DNA of 9,813 bases from Clostridiales bacterium UBA8960 (GTDB lineage: Bacteria; Bacillota; Clostridia; Peptostreptococcales; Acidaminobacteraceae): assembly GCA_003482695.1 (NCBI GenBank), contig DMYC01000423.1, positions 1 to 9,813 on the forward strand, in the 5' to 3' direction. Position 1 is the first letter of the stretch. Each line of letters opens with the position of its first letter. The notes beneath the pieces were generated by a model. It was not told the DNA's origin. It did not search any database and saw nothing but the letters and a program-made list of their open reading frames with translations. The position numbers and the translations under genes were made by a program. Positions 1 through 5,704 of the stretch are shown in pieces.

Positions 1-2
1 CT

Positions 3-632
3 ATCGACACAGAGCATTTACCAAATCCAATTCTTTCTGCAATTCCACTTATCGCAGTTATCACATTTCTAAATATATTTGATCTTCATATTATTACTGC
101 ATTATTGATCGGTATTGTTCTCGCTGCTGCACTTAATATTAGAAGATTACCTAAAATTGTACAAACGATCAATAGTGGCGCATCTGGTTCGGTTTTAGCT
201 ATAATTAATACTTCTGCAGCAGTTGGTTTTGGTGCGGTTGTTAGAGCAGTCCCTGGTTTTACGACATTAACAGATATGGTACTTGGGATTAAAGGAAATC
301 CACTTATTTCAGAAGCAGTTGCTGTAAACGTTCTTGCTGGTGCAACTGGATCAGCATCAGGTGGTATGGGTATTGCACTAGAAGCATTAGGCGCAAAATA
401 TGTTGAGTTATCTGCTTCATCAGGAATCCCACTAGAAGCTTTCCATAGAGTTGCATCATTATCAAGTGGTGGACTTGATACGCTTCCACATAATGGTGCT
501 GTACTTACACTTTTAGCAGTAACGATGATGACTCACAAAGATTCCTATAAAGATATTTTTGTTGTAGCTACATTGATACCAGTTGCATCTGTTATTGCAG
601 CCATCATTCTAGCTTCACTAGGCATTTACTAA
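3..632 (+). CDS. GntP-family permease, C-terminal half (5' end outside window)
   Basis: This is the last 209 residues of an integral membrane transporter; the reading frame is open from the left edge, so the start lies upstream. GntP-family proteins are usually about 430-450 residues, so roughly half is present. The visible part is strongly hydrophobic, with several membrane segments, glycine-rich stretches such as SASGGMGIALEALG, and the late signature GGLDTLPHNGAVLTLLAV followed by THKDSYKDIF, typical of GntP relatives annotated as gluconate or D-3-hydroxybutyrate permeases. The family carries out proton-coupled uptake of sugar acids or hydroxy acids across the cytoplasmic membrane. The stop codon is 29 bases before the next gene, so the two are probably co-transcribed. 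Because the partner is a FabG/3-hydroxybutyrate-dehydrogenase-like enzyme, 3-hydroxybutyrate is the more likely substrate, but the substrate is inferred from context only. Family assignment is fairly sure. Confidence 0.88.
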   Translation: MDTEHLPNPILSAIPLIAVITFLNIFDLHIITALLIGIVLAAALNIRRLPKIVQTINSGASGSVLAIINTSAAVGFGAVVRAVPGFTTLTDMVLGIKGNPLISEAVAVNVLAGATGSASGGMGIALEALGAKYVELSASSGIPLEAFHRVASLSSGGLDTLPHNGAVLTLLAVTMMTHKDSYKDIFVVATLIPVASVIAAIILASLGIY

Positions 633-661
633 AATATATTCATATTATAAGGGAGATTTCT

Positions 662-1402
662 ATGAGATTAAAAGACAAAGTTGCAGTTGTAACAGGCGCT
701 GCAAGAGGAATAGGAGAGGCGACTGCCTTAAAATTTGCAGAGCATGGTGCAAAAGTCGTCGTTTCTGACATTAATATTGACTCCATGAATGATATCAAAG
801 CGCAAATTGAAGCGCTTGGTGGTGAAGTGCTTGCTTATGAAGTTAACGTTACATCCCGTGAATCCGTTCAAACCATGATTGACGATGTGGTTTCAAAATG
901 GGGTAAAGTTGATATCCTAGTAAACAACGCTGGTATTACAGCTGACTCTCAACTCTTAAAAATGGAAGAGAGCGATTTTGATAAAGTAATCGATGTCAAC
1001 CTCAAAGGCGTTTTCAATTGTGGCCAAGCCGCTGCGAAAGTAATGGCTGAAAATGGTGGCGGTGTCATTTTAAATGCATCATCTGTCGTCGGTCTTTATG
1101 GCAACTTCGGTCAAACAAACTATGCTGCCACCAAATGGGGAGTAATCGGCATCACTAAGACTTGGGCAAAAGAACTCGGTAAAAAAGGCATTCGTGTAAA
1201 TGCAGTTGCACCAGGCTTTACGATGACGCCTATGGTCGCGAAAATGCCAGAAAAAGTGATCGATATGATGAAAGGAAAGTCACCTCTTGGAAAATTGGCT
1301 TCTCCTGAAGATATTGCAAATGCATACTTGTTTTTAGCATCAGATGAAGCGGCATTCGTTACAGGTACTGTACTAAGCGTCGACGGAGGCGTGGTACTCT
1401 AA
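662..1402 (+). CDS. Short-chain dehydrogenase/reductase, FabG-like (possible 3-hydroxybutyrate dehydrogenase)
   Basis: A 246-residue classical SDR of normal FabG length. The nucleotide-binding motif TGAARGIG is at residues 11-18, NNAG at 88-91, catalytic Asn113 in DVNL, Ser141, and the Tyr154-x3-Lys158 pair in YAATK; the C-terminal GTVLSVDGGVVL is typical of the FabG/PhaB group. These enzymes interconvert 3-oxoacyl and 3-hydroxyacyl substrates with NAD(P)(H) in the cytoplasm. Asp36, at the end of the second beta strand (VVVSDIN), usually favours NAD(H) over NADP(H), which fits a catabolic dehydrogenase better than a fatty-acid-synthesis reductase. It follows a GntP permease by 29 bases and has a clear ribosome site (AAGGGAG, 649-655) before ATG 662. 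A terminator lies just after the stop. The catabolic 3-hydroxybutyrate role is inferred; a generic 3-oxoacyl-ACP or acetoacetyl-CoA reductase is the alternative. Confidence 0.9.
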   Translation: MRLKDKVAVVTGAARGIGEATALKFAEHGAKVVVSDINIDSMNDIKAQIEALGGEVLAYEVNVTSRESVQTMIDDVVSKWGKVDILVNNAGITADSQLLKMEESDFDKVIDVNLKGVFNCGQAAAKVMAENGGGVILNASSVVGLYGNFGQTNYAATKWGVIGITKTWAKELGKKGIRVNAVAPGFTMTPMVAKMPEKVIDMMKGKSPLGKLASPEDIANAYLFLASDEAAFVTGTVLSVDGGVVL

Positions 1403-1408
1403 AAAGAT

Positions 1409-1442
1409 TGGGATGTCTCCCCCAGACATCCCATATTTTTTT
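1409..1442 (+). terminator. Rho-independent terminator after the dehydrogenase gene
   Basis: A perfect 10-bp stem, TGGGATGTCT (1409-1418) with AGACATCCCA (1424-1433), and a CCCCC loop, is followed by a T-rich tail (about 1434-1442). It begins seven bases after the dehydrogenase stop codon and closes the permease-dehydrogenase unit. Confidence 0.92.
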
Positions 1443-1453
1443 GTTAAAGCAAC

Positions 1454-1482
1454 TTGTCAATTTTACGCTAATATGTTACTAT
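1454..1482 (+). promoter_or_regulatory. Sigma-A type promoter of the tRNA-Leu gene
   Basis: A -35 box TTGTCA (1454-1459) and a -10 box TACTAT (1477-1482) are separated by 17 bases, the optimal spacing for the housekeeping sigma factor. Transcription would start around 1489, a few bases before the tRNA at 1496. The preceding terminator isolates the tRNA from the upstream operon, so it needs its own promoter. Confidence 0.75.
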
Positions 1483-1495
1483 AAAATAGCTGCAA

Positions 1496-1582
1496 GCCGA
1501 AGTGGTGGAATTGGCAGACGCGCCGGACTCAAAATCCGGAGAGGTAACACTCGTGCGGGTTCGACCCCCGCCTTCGGCACCA
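1496..1582 (+). tRNA. tRNA-Leu, anticodon CAA
   Basis: An 87-base class II tRNA. The acceptor stem GCCGAAG (1496-1502) pairs with CTTCGGC (1572-1578); the discriminator A is at 1579 and the CCA end is encoded at 1580-1582. The anticodon stem CCGGA (1523-1527) pairs with TCCGG (1535-1539), and the seven-base loop CTCAAAA puts the anticodon CAA at 1530-1532, which reads the leucine codon UUG. A long variable arm (about 1540-1554) is present, as expected for tRNA-Leu. The T arm is GCGGG (1555-1559), loop TTCGACC, and CCCGC (1567-1571). It has its own promoter and terminator, so it is a single-gene transcription unit. Confidence 0.97.
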
Positions 1583-1586
1583 TTAT

Positions 1587-1625
1587 AAAAAGGATGTCTC
1601 GATTAACTCGAGGCATCCTTTTTTA
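1587..1625 (+). terminator. Terminator of tRNA-Leu, also usable by the convergent gene
   Basis: An 11-bp stem, GGATGTCTCGA (1592-1602) with TCGAGGCATCC (1608-1618), contains one G-T wobble. It is flanked by AAAAA on the left and by TTTTTT (1619-1624) on the right. It ends tRNA-Leu on the plus strand. Read on the minus strand it also has a T tail, and it lies 15 bases past the stop of the convergent gamma-glutamyltransferase-like gene, so it is probably bidirectional. Confidence 0.9.
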
Positions 1626-1639
1626 ATGGTTAACGCACT

Positions 1640-3226
1640 CTAAAGACTTGCTATATGGCCATCACATCTAGACTCTGTTCCGCCGACATACGTGCCCTCT
1701 TTCGTGCGCCAAATAATCTGACCCCTTCCGAAACTTCCAATTTCCTCATCCACTTTCACGACATGACCACGCGCTCTAAGATCTGTGATTACACTTTCAG
1801 GAAAATTCGGTTCGACAGTGATATGCTTATCCTTCATCCATTGCCACCTAGGTGCATCAAGTGCACTTTGAGGATTCATGTGATAATCGATTGTATTTGT
1901 GACCACCTGAACATGCCCCTGTGGTTGCATAAACCCACCCATGACCCCAAAAGGCCCTATCGCAGCGCCATCTTTCATCAAGAATCCAGGAATAATCGTA
2001 TGAAACGGTCTTTTTCCGCCTGCAATGCAATTCGGATGACCTTTCTCAAGTGTAAAATTATTCCCTCTATTGTGTAGTGCAATCCCTGTTCCAGGCACCA
2101 CAACCCCCGATCCAAAACCCATGTAGTTGCTTTGGATGTATGAGACCATGTTCCCTTCTACATCGGCAGTACAAAGATACACCGTTCCACCCGACTGGGG
2201 TTGTCCCGACTCAGGTTGAAGCGCCTGTTTACCGATGAGCTTAGCACGACTTTCTGCATAAACACTCGAAAGCATGCGGTTATAATCGAATGTCATGTGA
2301 TTTGAATCCGCTACATAAGCATTCGCGTCTACCATAGCGAGCTTAGTTGCTTCGATTAACAGATGAGGCTCATAAAAATCCTTCAAATCAAATTGATTAA
2401 GCATATTAAGCGCCATCAAAGCACTGATGCCCTGACCATTTGGTGGGATCTCACAAACTTGATACCCTCTATAGTCGCAAGCGATTGGCTCTACCCATTC
2501 TGGTTTATAAGTGCGTAAATCGCTTACGTCAATATAACCACCATTCGCATTTGAAAGGTGCGCGATTTTAGCCGCAATGCGCCCTTCATAGAAAGAACGG
2601 CAATTCGTTTGAGCAAGTTCTTCCAGCGTCTGTGCATGCGCTTCAGAACGCCATATTTCTCCCGCTTTAGGTGCATTACCATTTGGTGCAAAAACTTTGA
2701 ACCATTCATCATACACTGGCTCTTTGAAAATTTCACTGTACTTCTGAAAAGCTTTCTCCCAATATTTTGCCACCGTTTCAGTAACAGCGAAACCGTCTCG
2801 TGCGGCATCTATCGCAGGCTTTAAAACCACCTCTAGAGGCAGCTTTCCAAAACGCTCTGAAAGTGCTGCCCAAGTAGCTGGCAATCCGGGTACTGTGATA
2901 GGAATCATTCCAAATATGGGCATTTTTTCGTGTCCAGCACCTTGGATCGCCTCTGCACTTATTCGGTGTGGCGCAGGTCCGCTCCCATTGATGCCATGAA
3001 GCTTACCACTTGTCCAAATCAAAGCGAATGCATCGCCGCCAATACCATTGGACGTCGGTTCGACAACCGTCAGCATCGCGGCGGTTGCTATGGCAGCATC
3101 AATTGCGTTGCCTCCCTTCTTGATGATGTCAAGCCCGGCTTGAGCCGCTAGTGGCGTCGAAGTTGCCACCATGGCAGATTTTGCGTAATGAACATTTCGC
3201 TTGGAAGGGAATTGATAAGTTGACAT
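1640..3226 (-). CDS. Gamma-glutamyltransferase-like Ntn-hydrolase
   Basis: A 528-residue member of the gamma-glutamyltranspeptidase family, which cuts itself into two subunits and uses the freed N-terminal threonine as nucleophile. The probable cleavage point is before Thr348 in SGGTVYLCTAD, giving a 347-residue large and a 181-residue small subunit. Family landmarks include GGNAIDAAIA (38-47), FGSGVVVPGTGIAL (371-384), GGKRPFHTIIPGF (403-415) and GVMGGFMQPQGHVQ (427-440). There is no signal peptide, so it should be cytoplasmic, unlike secreted GGT; it resembles the YwrD-like branch. Positions that bind the glutamyl group in E. coli GGT appear changed (see findings), so gamma-glutamyl transfer should not be assumed; another amidase or acylase activity is possible. 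ATG 3226 has a GGAGG nine bases upstream. It starts 31 bases after the dehydratase gene, suggesting one transcript. Confidence 0.9.
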   Translation of the reverse strand: MSTYQFPSKRNVHYAKSAMVATSTPLAAQAGLDIIKKGGNAIDAAIATAAMLTVVEPTSNGIGGDAFALIWTSGKLHGINGSGPAPHRISAEAIQGAGHEKMPIFGMIPITVPGLPATWAALSERFGKLPLEVVLKPAIDAARDGFAVTETVAKYWEKAFQKYSEIFKEPVYDEWFKVFAPNGNAPKAGEIWRSEAHAQTLEELAQTNCRSFYEGRIAAKIAHLSNANGGYIDVSDLRTYKPEWVEPIACDYRGYQVCEIPPNGQGISALMALNMLNQFDLKDFYEPHLLIEATKLAMVDANAYVADSNHMTFDYNRMLSSVYAESRAKLIGKQALQPESGQPQSGGTVYLCTADVEGNMVSYIQSNYMGFGSGVVVPGTGIALHNRGNNFTLEKGHPNCIAGGKRPFHTIIPGFLMKDGAAIGPFGVMGGFMQPQGHVQVVTNTIDYHMNPQSALDAPRWQWMKDKHITVEPNFPESVITDLRARGHVVKVDEEIGSFGRGQIIWRTKEGTYVGGTESRCDGHIASL

Positions 3227-3257
3227 AGTCGTTAGCCTCCATATAAGAATATTTTGT

Positions 3258-3590
3258 TTAGTTTAATAGATCGATTCTTGCAGCCATTATAAAGTCATTT
3301 TTTGAAAGGCCTTTTATTTTATGCGTCATAAGCTTTATGACCACTTTGCCCCATCCAAGTTCAATATCAGGATGATGGCCTTGCTCTTCTGCTATTTCAC
3401 CCACTCTGTTCACAAATTCAAGCGCCTTTTTAAAATCCTTGAACTTAAACGCTTTTGTGATTAGCATATCGTTTATAAGTTGCCAATCATTTGCGATTTC
3501 CTTCATCATTTCATCGAGTTCTTCGCCTAACAAAGGCAAAGTGCCGAGTGAACACGGTTCACAAAATGCTTGGTTGAGAGGTTCGTTCAT
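3258..3590 (-). CDS. Pterin-4a-carbinolamine dehydratase
   Basis: A 110-residue protein with the complete PCD active-site pattern: Glu68-x3-His72-His73-Pro74, Trp80 five residues on, His90 nine residues later and Asp99 eight residues after that. The N-terminal region CEPCSLGTLPLLGEE (10-24) matches the Cys-x2-Cys, PPL-like opening common in bacterial PCDs. The family dehydrates 4a-hydroxytetrahydrobiopterin to recycle the pterin cofactor of aromatic amino acid hydroxylases. No such hydroxylase is visible here, so a pterin-repair or other role is possible. I chose ATG 3590 because AAAGGAGG (3596-3603) sits five bases upstream; an in-frame ATG at 3623 would add 11 residues with no good ribosome site and no family similarity. 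The gene precedes the gamma-glutamyltransferase-like gene by 31 bases. Confidence 0.92.
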   Translation of the reverse strand: MNEPLNQAFCEPCSLGTLPLLGEELDEMMKEIANDWQLINDMLITKAFKFKDFKKALEFVNRVGEIAEEQGHHPDIELGWGKVVIKLMTHKIKGLSKNDFIMAARIDLLN

Positions 3591-3595
3591 ATTGT

Positions 3596-3603
3596 CCTCC
3601 TTT
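3596..3603 (-). promoter_or_regulatory. Ribosome binding site that fixes the dehydratase start
   Basis: AAAGGAGG on the minus strand lies five bases before ATG 3590. It is the strongest ribosome site around this gene and decides against the in-frame ATG 33 bases upstream. Confidence 0.85.
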
Positions 3604-3634
3604 AATCGTTGATAAAGTGCCATGATCTATTCTA

Positions 3635-3643
3635 TATATACCA
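3635..3643 (-). promoter_or_regulatory. Possible extended -10 promoter of the dehydratase/GGT-like unit
   Basis: On the minus strand TGGTATATA forms an extended -10 element (TGn followed by TATATA). A weak -35 candidate, TTCATG, lies 16 bases upstream. It sits between the terminator of the sugar operon and the dehydratase start, where a promoter is expected because the terminator should stop read-through. Confidence 0.4.
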
Positions 3644-3675
3644 CACTAATTCTACATGAATCCCACAATCCCTTT

Positions 3676-3714
3676 AAAAAAAGTGATCAGGGGGTCCGAC
3701 CCCCTGATCACTTT
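3676..3714 (-). terminator. Terminator of the phosphotransferase operon (large palindrome)
   Basis: Read on the minus strand, the arms AAAGTGATCAGGGGGTC and GACCCCCTGATCACTTT surround a single central base (perfect 35-base palindrome, 3680-3714). In RNA this folds as about 16 bp with a three-base loop. The stem runs into seven consecutive T on the minus strand (3682-3676). It lies 21 bases after the Enzyme I stop, so it should end the five-gene operon. The perfect length and the extra arm next to it are unusual for a plain terminator. Confidence 0.85.
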
Positions 3715-3728
3715 CCCCTGATCACTTT
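3680..3728. repeat. Compound palindrome, REP-like, with a third arm
   Basis: The 35-base palindrome at 3680-3714 is followed directly by a third copy of its right arm, CCCCTGATCACTTT (3715-3728), so the left arm can pair with either of two right arms. TGATCA occurs three times in 41 bases (3684-3689, 3705-3710, 3719-3724). A GC-rich core (GGGGGTCCGACCCCC) inside AT-rich flanks is the look of dispersed REP-type palindromes mobilised by REP-associated tyrosine transposases. Whether it recurs in the genome cannot be seen from one window. Confidence 0.6.
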
Positions 3729-3735
3729 TTCTGTT

Positions 3736-5424
3736 TCACTCCAAATACAACTTAACCGCCTCAGCCGTCTCAAGTTCGCGGATACCTTCCGCGATCCCAA
3801 CCGCTTTATCCATCGTCATTTGTCTGACTGCCCATTTCACCTCTGCCACCTTATTTGGCGACATACTGAGTTCATGGATACCAATCGCCATATAAAAAGG
3901 CAACAGTTTCACATCACTGGCCGCTTCACCGCATATACCGACCCAAATTCCGTTCCTATGCGCCGATTCAGCCACCATGCGTATCATCTCAAGCAGCGCA
4001 GGATGATACCACGAATAAAGGTGCGTCAATTTCTCGTTCATTCGATCAACTGCAATCGTATATTGTAGCAAATCATTGGTGCCAATACTGAAAAAATCCA
4101 CATACTTCGCAAACTTGTCTGCCATAACAGCAACCGACGGAATTTCAACCATCATCCCAATCTCGTAAGCACCAAGCTCACACCCTTCAGCCTGAAGCTC
4201 CAAAGCGACCTCGCCCACAACCGCTTTCACCGCTTTGATTTCCTCTACGCTTGAAATCATTGGAAACATGATCTTTAAATTGCCATACGGACTTGCTTTG
4301 AGCAAAGCTTTAACCTGCGTCCTAAACAAGGGCTTACGATCAAGTGAAATTCGAATCGCCCTATACCCCAAAAACGGATTTTCTTCATGAGCCAACTCAA
4401 GATAATCAATTTTCTTATCTCCTCCGATATCAAAGGTACGAATCACCACAGGTTTATCGCCAAACGCTTGAAGCACTTTTTTATACGCTTCAAACTGTTC
4501 ATCCAGTAAAGGCGCAGAACATCGATTCATGTATAAAAACTCCGTTCTAAACAGACCGACACCATCTGCACCTGTTGCCAATACACCGCTTAACAAATCC
4601 ACACTGGCGATATTGGCAGCCACTTCCACCACATGTCCATCACTTGAGACCGCCGGCTCAAACATCCCTGTTTTATACACCTCTAAACTGGCTTCATACC
4701 TTGCCTTCTCGACTTTATAAAAAGCGGATTCATCAATTGTTGGTTCAATAATAAGCAGTCCATCGACCGCATCTAGAATAGCGGGTTTGCCATTCACATC
4801 GTCACAGCATCCGACACTAATCTTAGTGACAGCAGGAATGGATAAACTTTTAGCGATAATCGCGGAATGGGATGTCTCCCCTCCTTTTTCAGTCACAATG
4901 CCAGCAATTCTACCCGCATCCAAAGAAGCTGTATCAGAGGGCTCAAGATCATCACATACAATAATGGCGTCCTGTGGAATCTCAACATCGTCCACAATAT
5001 GATAGAGGTTCTTCACCAGTCGATTTGCAACATCGTTAATGTCTGCTGCACGCTCTCTCATATATTCATTATCCATCGCTAAAAATAAAGCTTCAAACTG
5101 TTTTCGCGCTTTGTCGACCGCATACGCCGCGACCACTTGCTCCGTTCGAACAATGCTTTCAATCGTTTTGATGAACTCTGGGTCTTCCACAATCAAGCGA
5201 TGCGCATCAAAGATGCGGCTTTCCTTCTCGCCGATCTTCTCTCGCGTTTTTTCCTTTAGTAAAACAAGTTGAATCTTCGCTTTTTCAACAGCCATATGAA
5301 GCTCATATATAGTCGCCTCAACATCTTCGCATAGACGAAATGTAACATCTGGTTTCACTTTCTTAAGCACGTATATCGACCCGAAGGCGATACCCTTCGA
5401 TGTTGCCAGTCCTTGAAATCTCAT
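3736..5424 (-). CDS. ptsI: Phosphoenolpyruvate-protein phosphotransferase (PTS Enzyme I)
   Basis: A 562-residue cytoplasmic protein, close to the usual 570 or so for Enzyme I. It takes phosphate from phosphoenolpyruvate and passes it to HPr. The phosphohistidine is His186 in GGETSHSAI (181-189). The PEP-binding barrel shows Arg293 (GLFRTEFLYMN), Arg329 (VIRTFDIGGDKK), the metal ligand region at Glu427 (MMVEIPS), GTNDLLQYT (448-456) and catalytic Cys498 (GICGEAASD), so all key residues are intact. The N terminus MRFQGLATSKGIAFG is the normal Enzyme I opening. It begins seven bases after the HPr stop with GGTGGG upstream, and is the last gene of the operon before a strong terminator. It could be the cell's only Enzyme I or a paralogue dedicated to this sugar; the window cannot decide. 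Confidence 0.97.
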   Translation of the reverse strand: MRFQGLATSKGIAFGSIYVLKKVKPDVTFRLCEDVEATIYELHMAVEKAKIQLVLLKEKTREKIGEKESRIFDAHRLIVEDPEFIKTIESIVRTEQVVAAYAVDKARKQFEALFLAMDNEYMRERAADINDVANRLVKNLYHIVDDVEIPQDAIIVCDDLEPSDTASLDAGRIAGIVTEKGGETSHSAIIAKSLSIPAVTKISVGCCDDVNGKPAILDAVDGLLIIEPTIDESAFYKVEKARYEASLEVYKTGMFEPAVSSDGHVVEVAANIASVDLLSGVLATGADGVGLFRTEFLYMNRCSAPLLDEQFEAYKKVLQAFGDKPVVIRTFDIGGDKKIDYLELAHEENPFLGYRAIRISLDRKPLFRTQVKALLKASPYGNLKIMFPMISSVEEIKAVKAVVGEVALELQAEGCELGAYEIGMMVEIPSVAVMADKFAKYVDFFSIGTNDLLQYTIAVDRMNEKLTHLYSWYHPALLEMIRMVAESAHRNGIWVGICGEAASDVKLLPFYMAIGIHELSMSPNKVAEVKWAVRQMTMDKAVGIAEGIRELETAEAVKLYLE

Positions 5425-5431
5425 ATCCCAC

Positions 5432-5695
5432 CTACTCGTCGAAATGACTGTTGATTAATGTTTTTATAGCGTCCAGCGCTTTTAGTTCGTCATCGCCTTC
5501 TATTTCAATTGCAAGTGCATCGCCTTTTGATGCCGCTAACATCAGTACACCGAGCATACTCTTGCCATTCACTTTCACGTCACCTTTATAAATATTGATA
5601 TCGCTGTTAAATGTACTGCACGTTTCAACCATGAGTCCAGCAGGTCTGGCGTGTAGCCCATGTGCATTTTCTAGATCAAATTCAAAACGCTTCAT
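5432..5695 (-). CDS. ptsH: Phosphocarrier protein HPr
   Basis: An 87-residue protein of standard HPr length. The active-site histidine is His15 in HGLHARPAG (12-20), which accepts phosphate from Enzyme I and gives it to the EIIA domain. Ser46 in GKSMLGVLML (44-53) is the site phosphorylated by HPr kinase in Bacillota, so this HPr can probably also take part in carbon catabolite control. The start ATG 5695 has GGAGG five bases upstream, and this ribosome site overlaps the TAG stop of the preceding dehydrogenase gene; the gap is nine bases. The gene sits between a sugar-phosphate dehydrogenase and Enzyme I, which completes the phosphorelay for the EIICBA encoded first in the operon. Confidence 0.97.
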   Translation of the reverse strand: MKRFEFDLENAHGLHARPAGLMVETCSTFNSDINIYKGDVKVNGKSMLGVLMLAASKGDALAIEIEGDDELKALDAIKTLINSHFDE

Positions 5696-5704
5696 TGTAT
5701 CCTC

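Noticed and set aside
105..107. TTG 105 as the start of a short permease
   Set aside because: The frame is open upstream to the window edge and already encodes hydrophobic permease-like sequence, so the gene is a partial and not a small protein.
1408..1626. A 72-codon plus-strand frame between the dehydrogenase and the GGT-like gene
   Set aside because: It runs through two terminators and the whole tRNA-Leu, has no ribosome site, and its sequence is explained by those elements.
3591..3623. Longer dehydratase starting at ATG 3623
   Set aside because: The added 11 residues would read through the strong AAAGGAGG of ATG 3590, and that part of the sequence looks like a leader, not PCD sequence.
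3676..3730. CRISPR-like or phage attachment-site reading of the repeated TGATCA arms
   Set aside because: There are only three arm copies, one inverted, with no spacers of regular size, no cas or integrase gene nearby, and no overlap with the tRNA.
4868..4878. GGGATGTCTCC inside ptsI, identical to part of the terminator at 1410-1420
   Set aside because: Here it encodes part of the GGETSHS active-site motif on the minus strand and has no matching arm or T tail, so the identity is chance.
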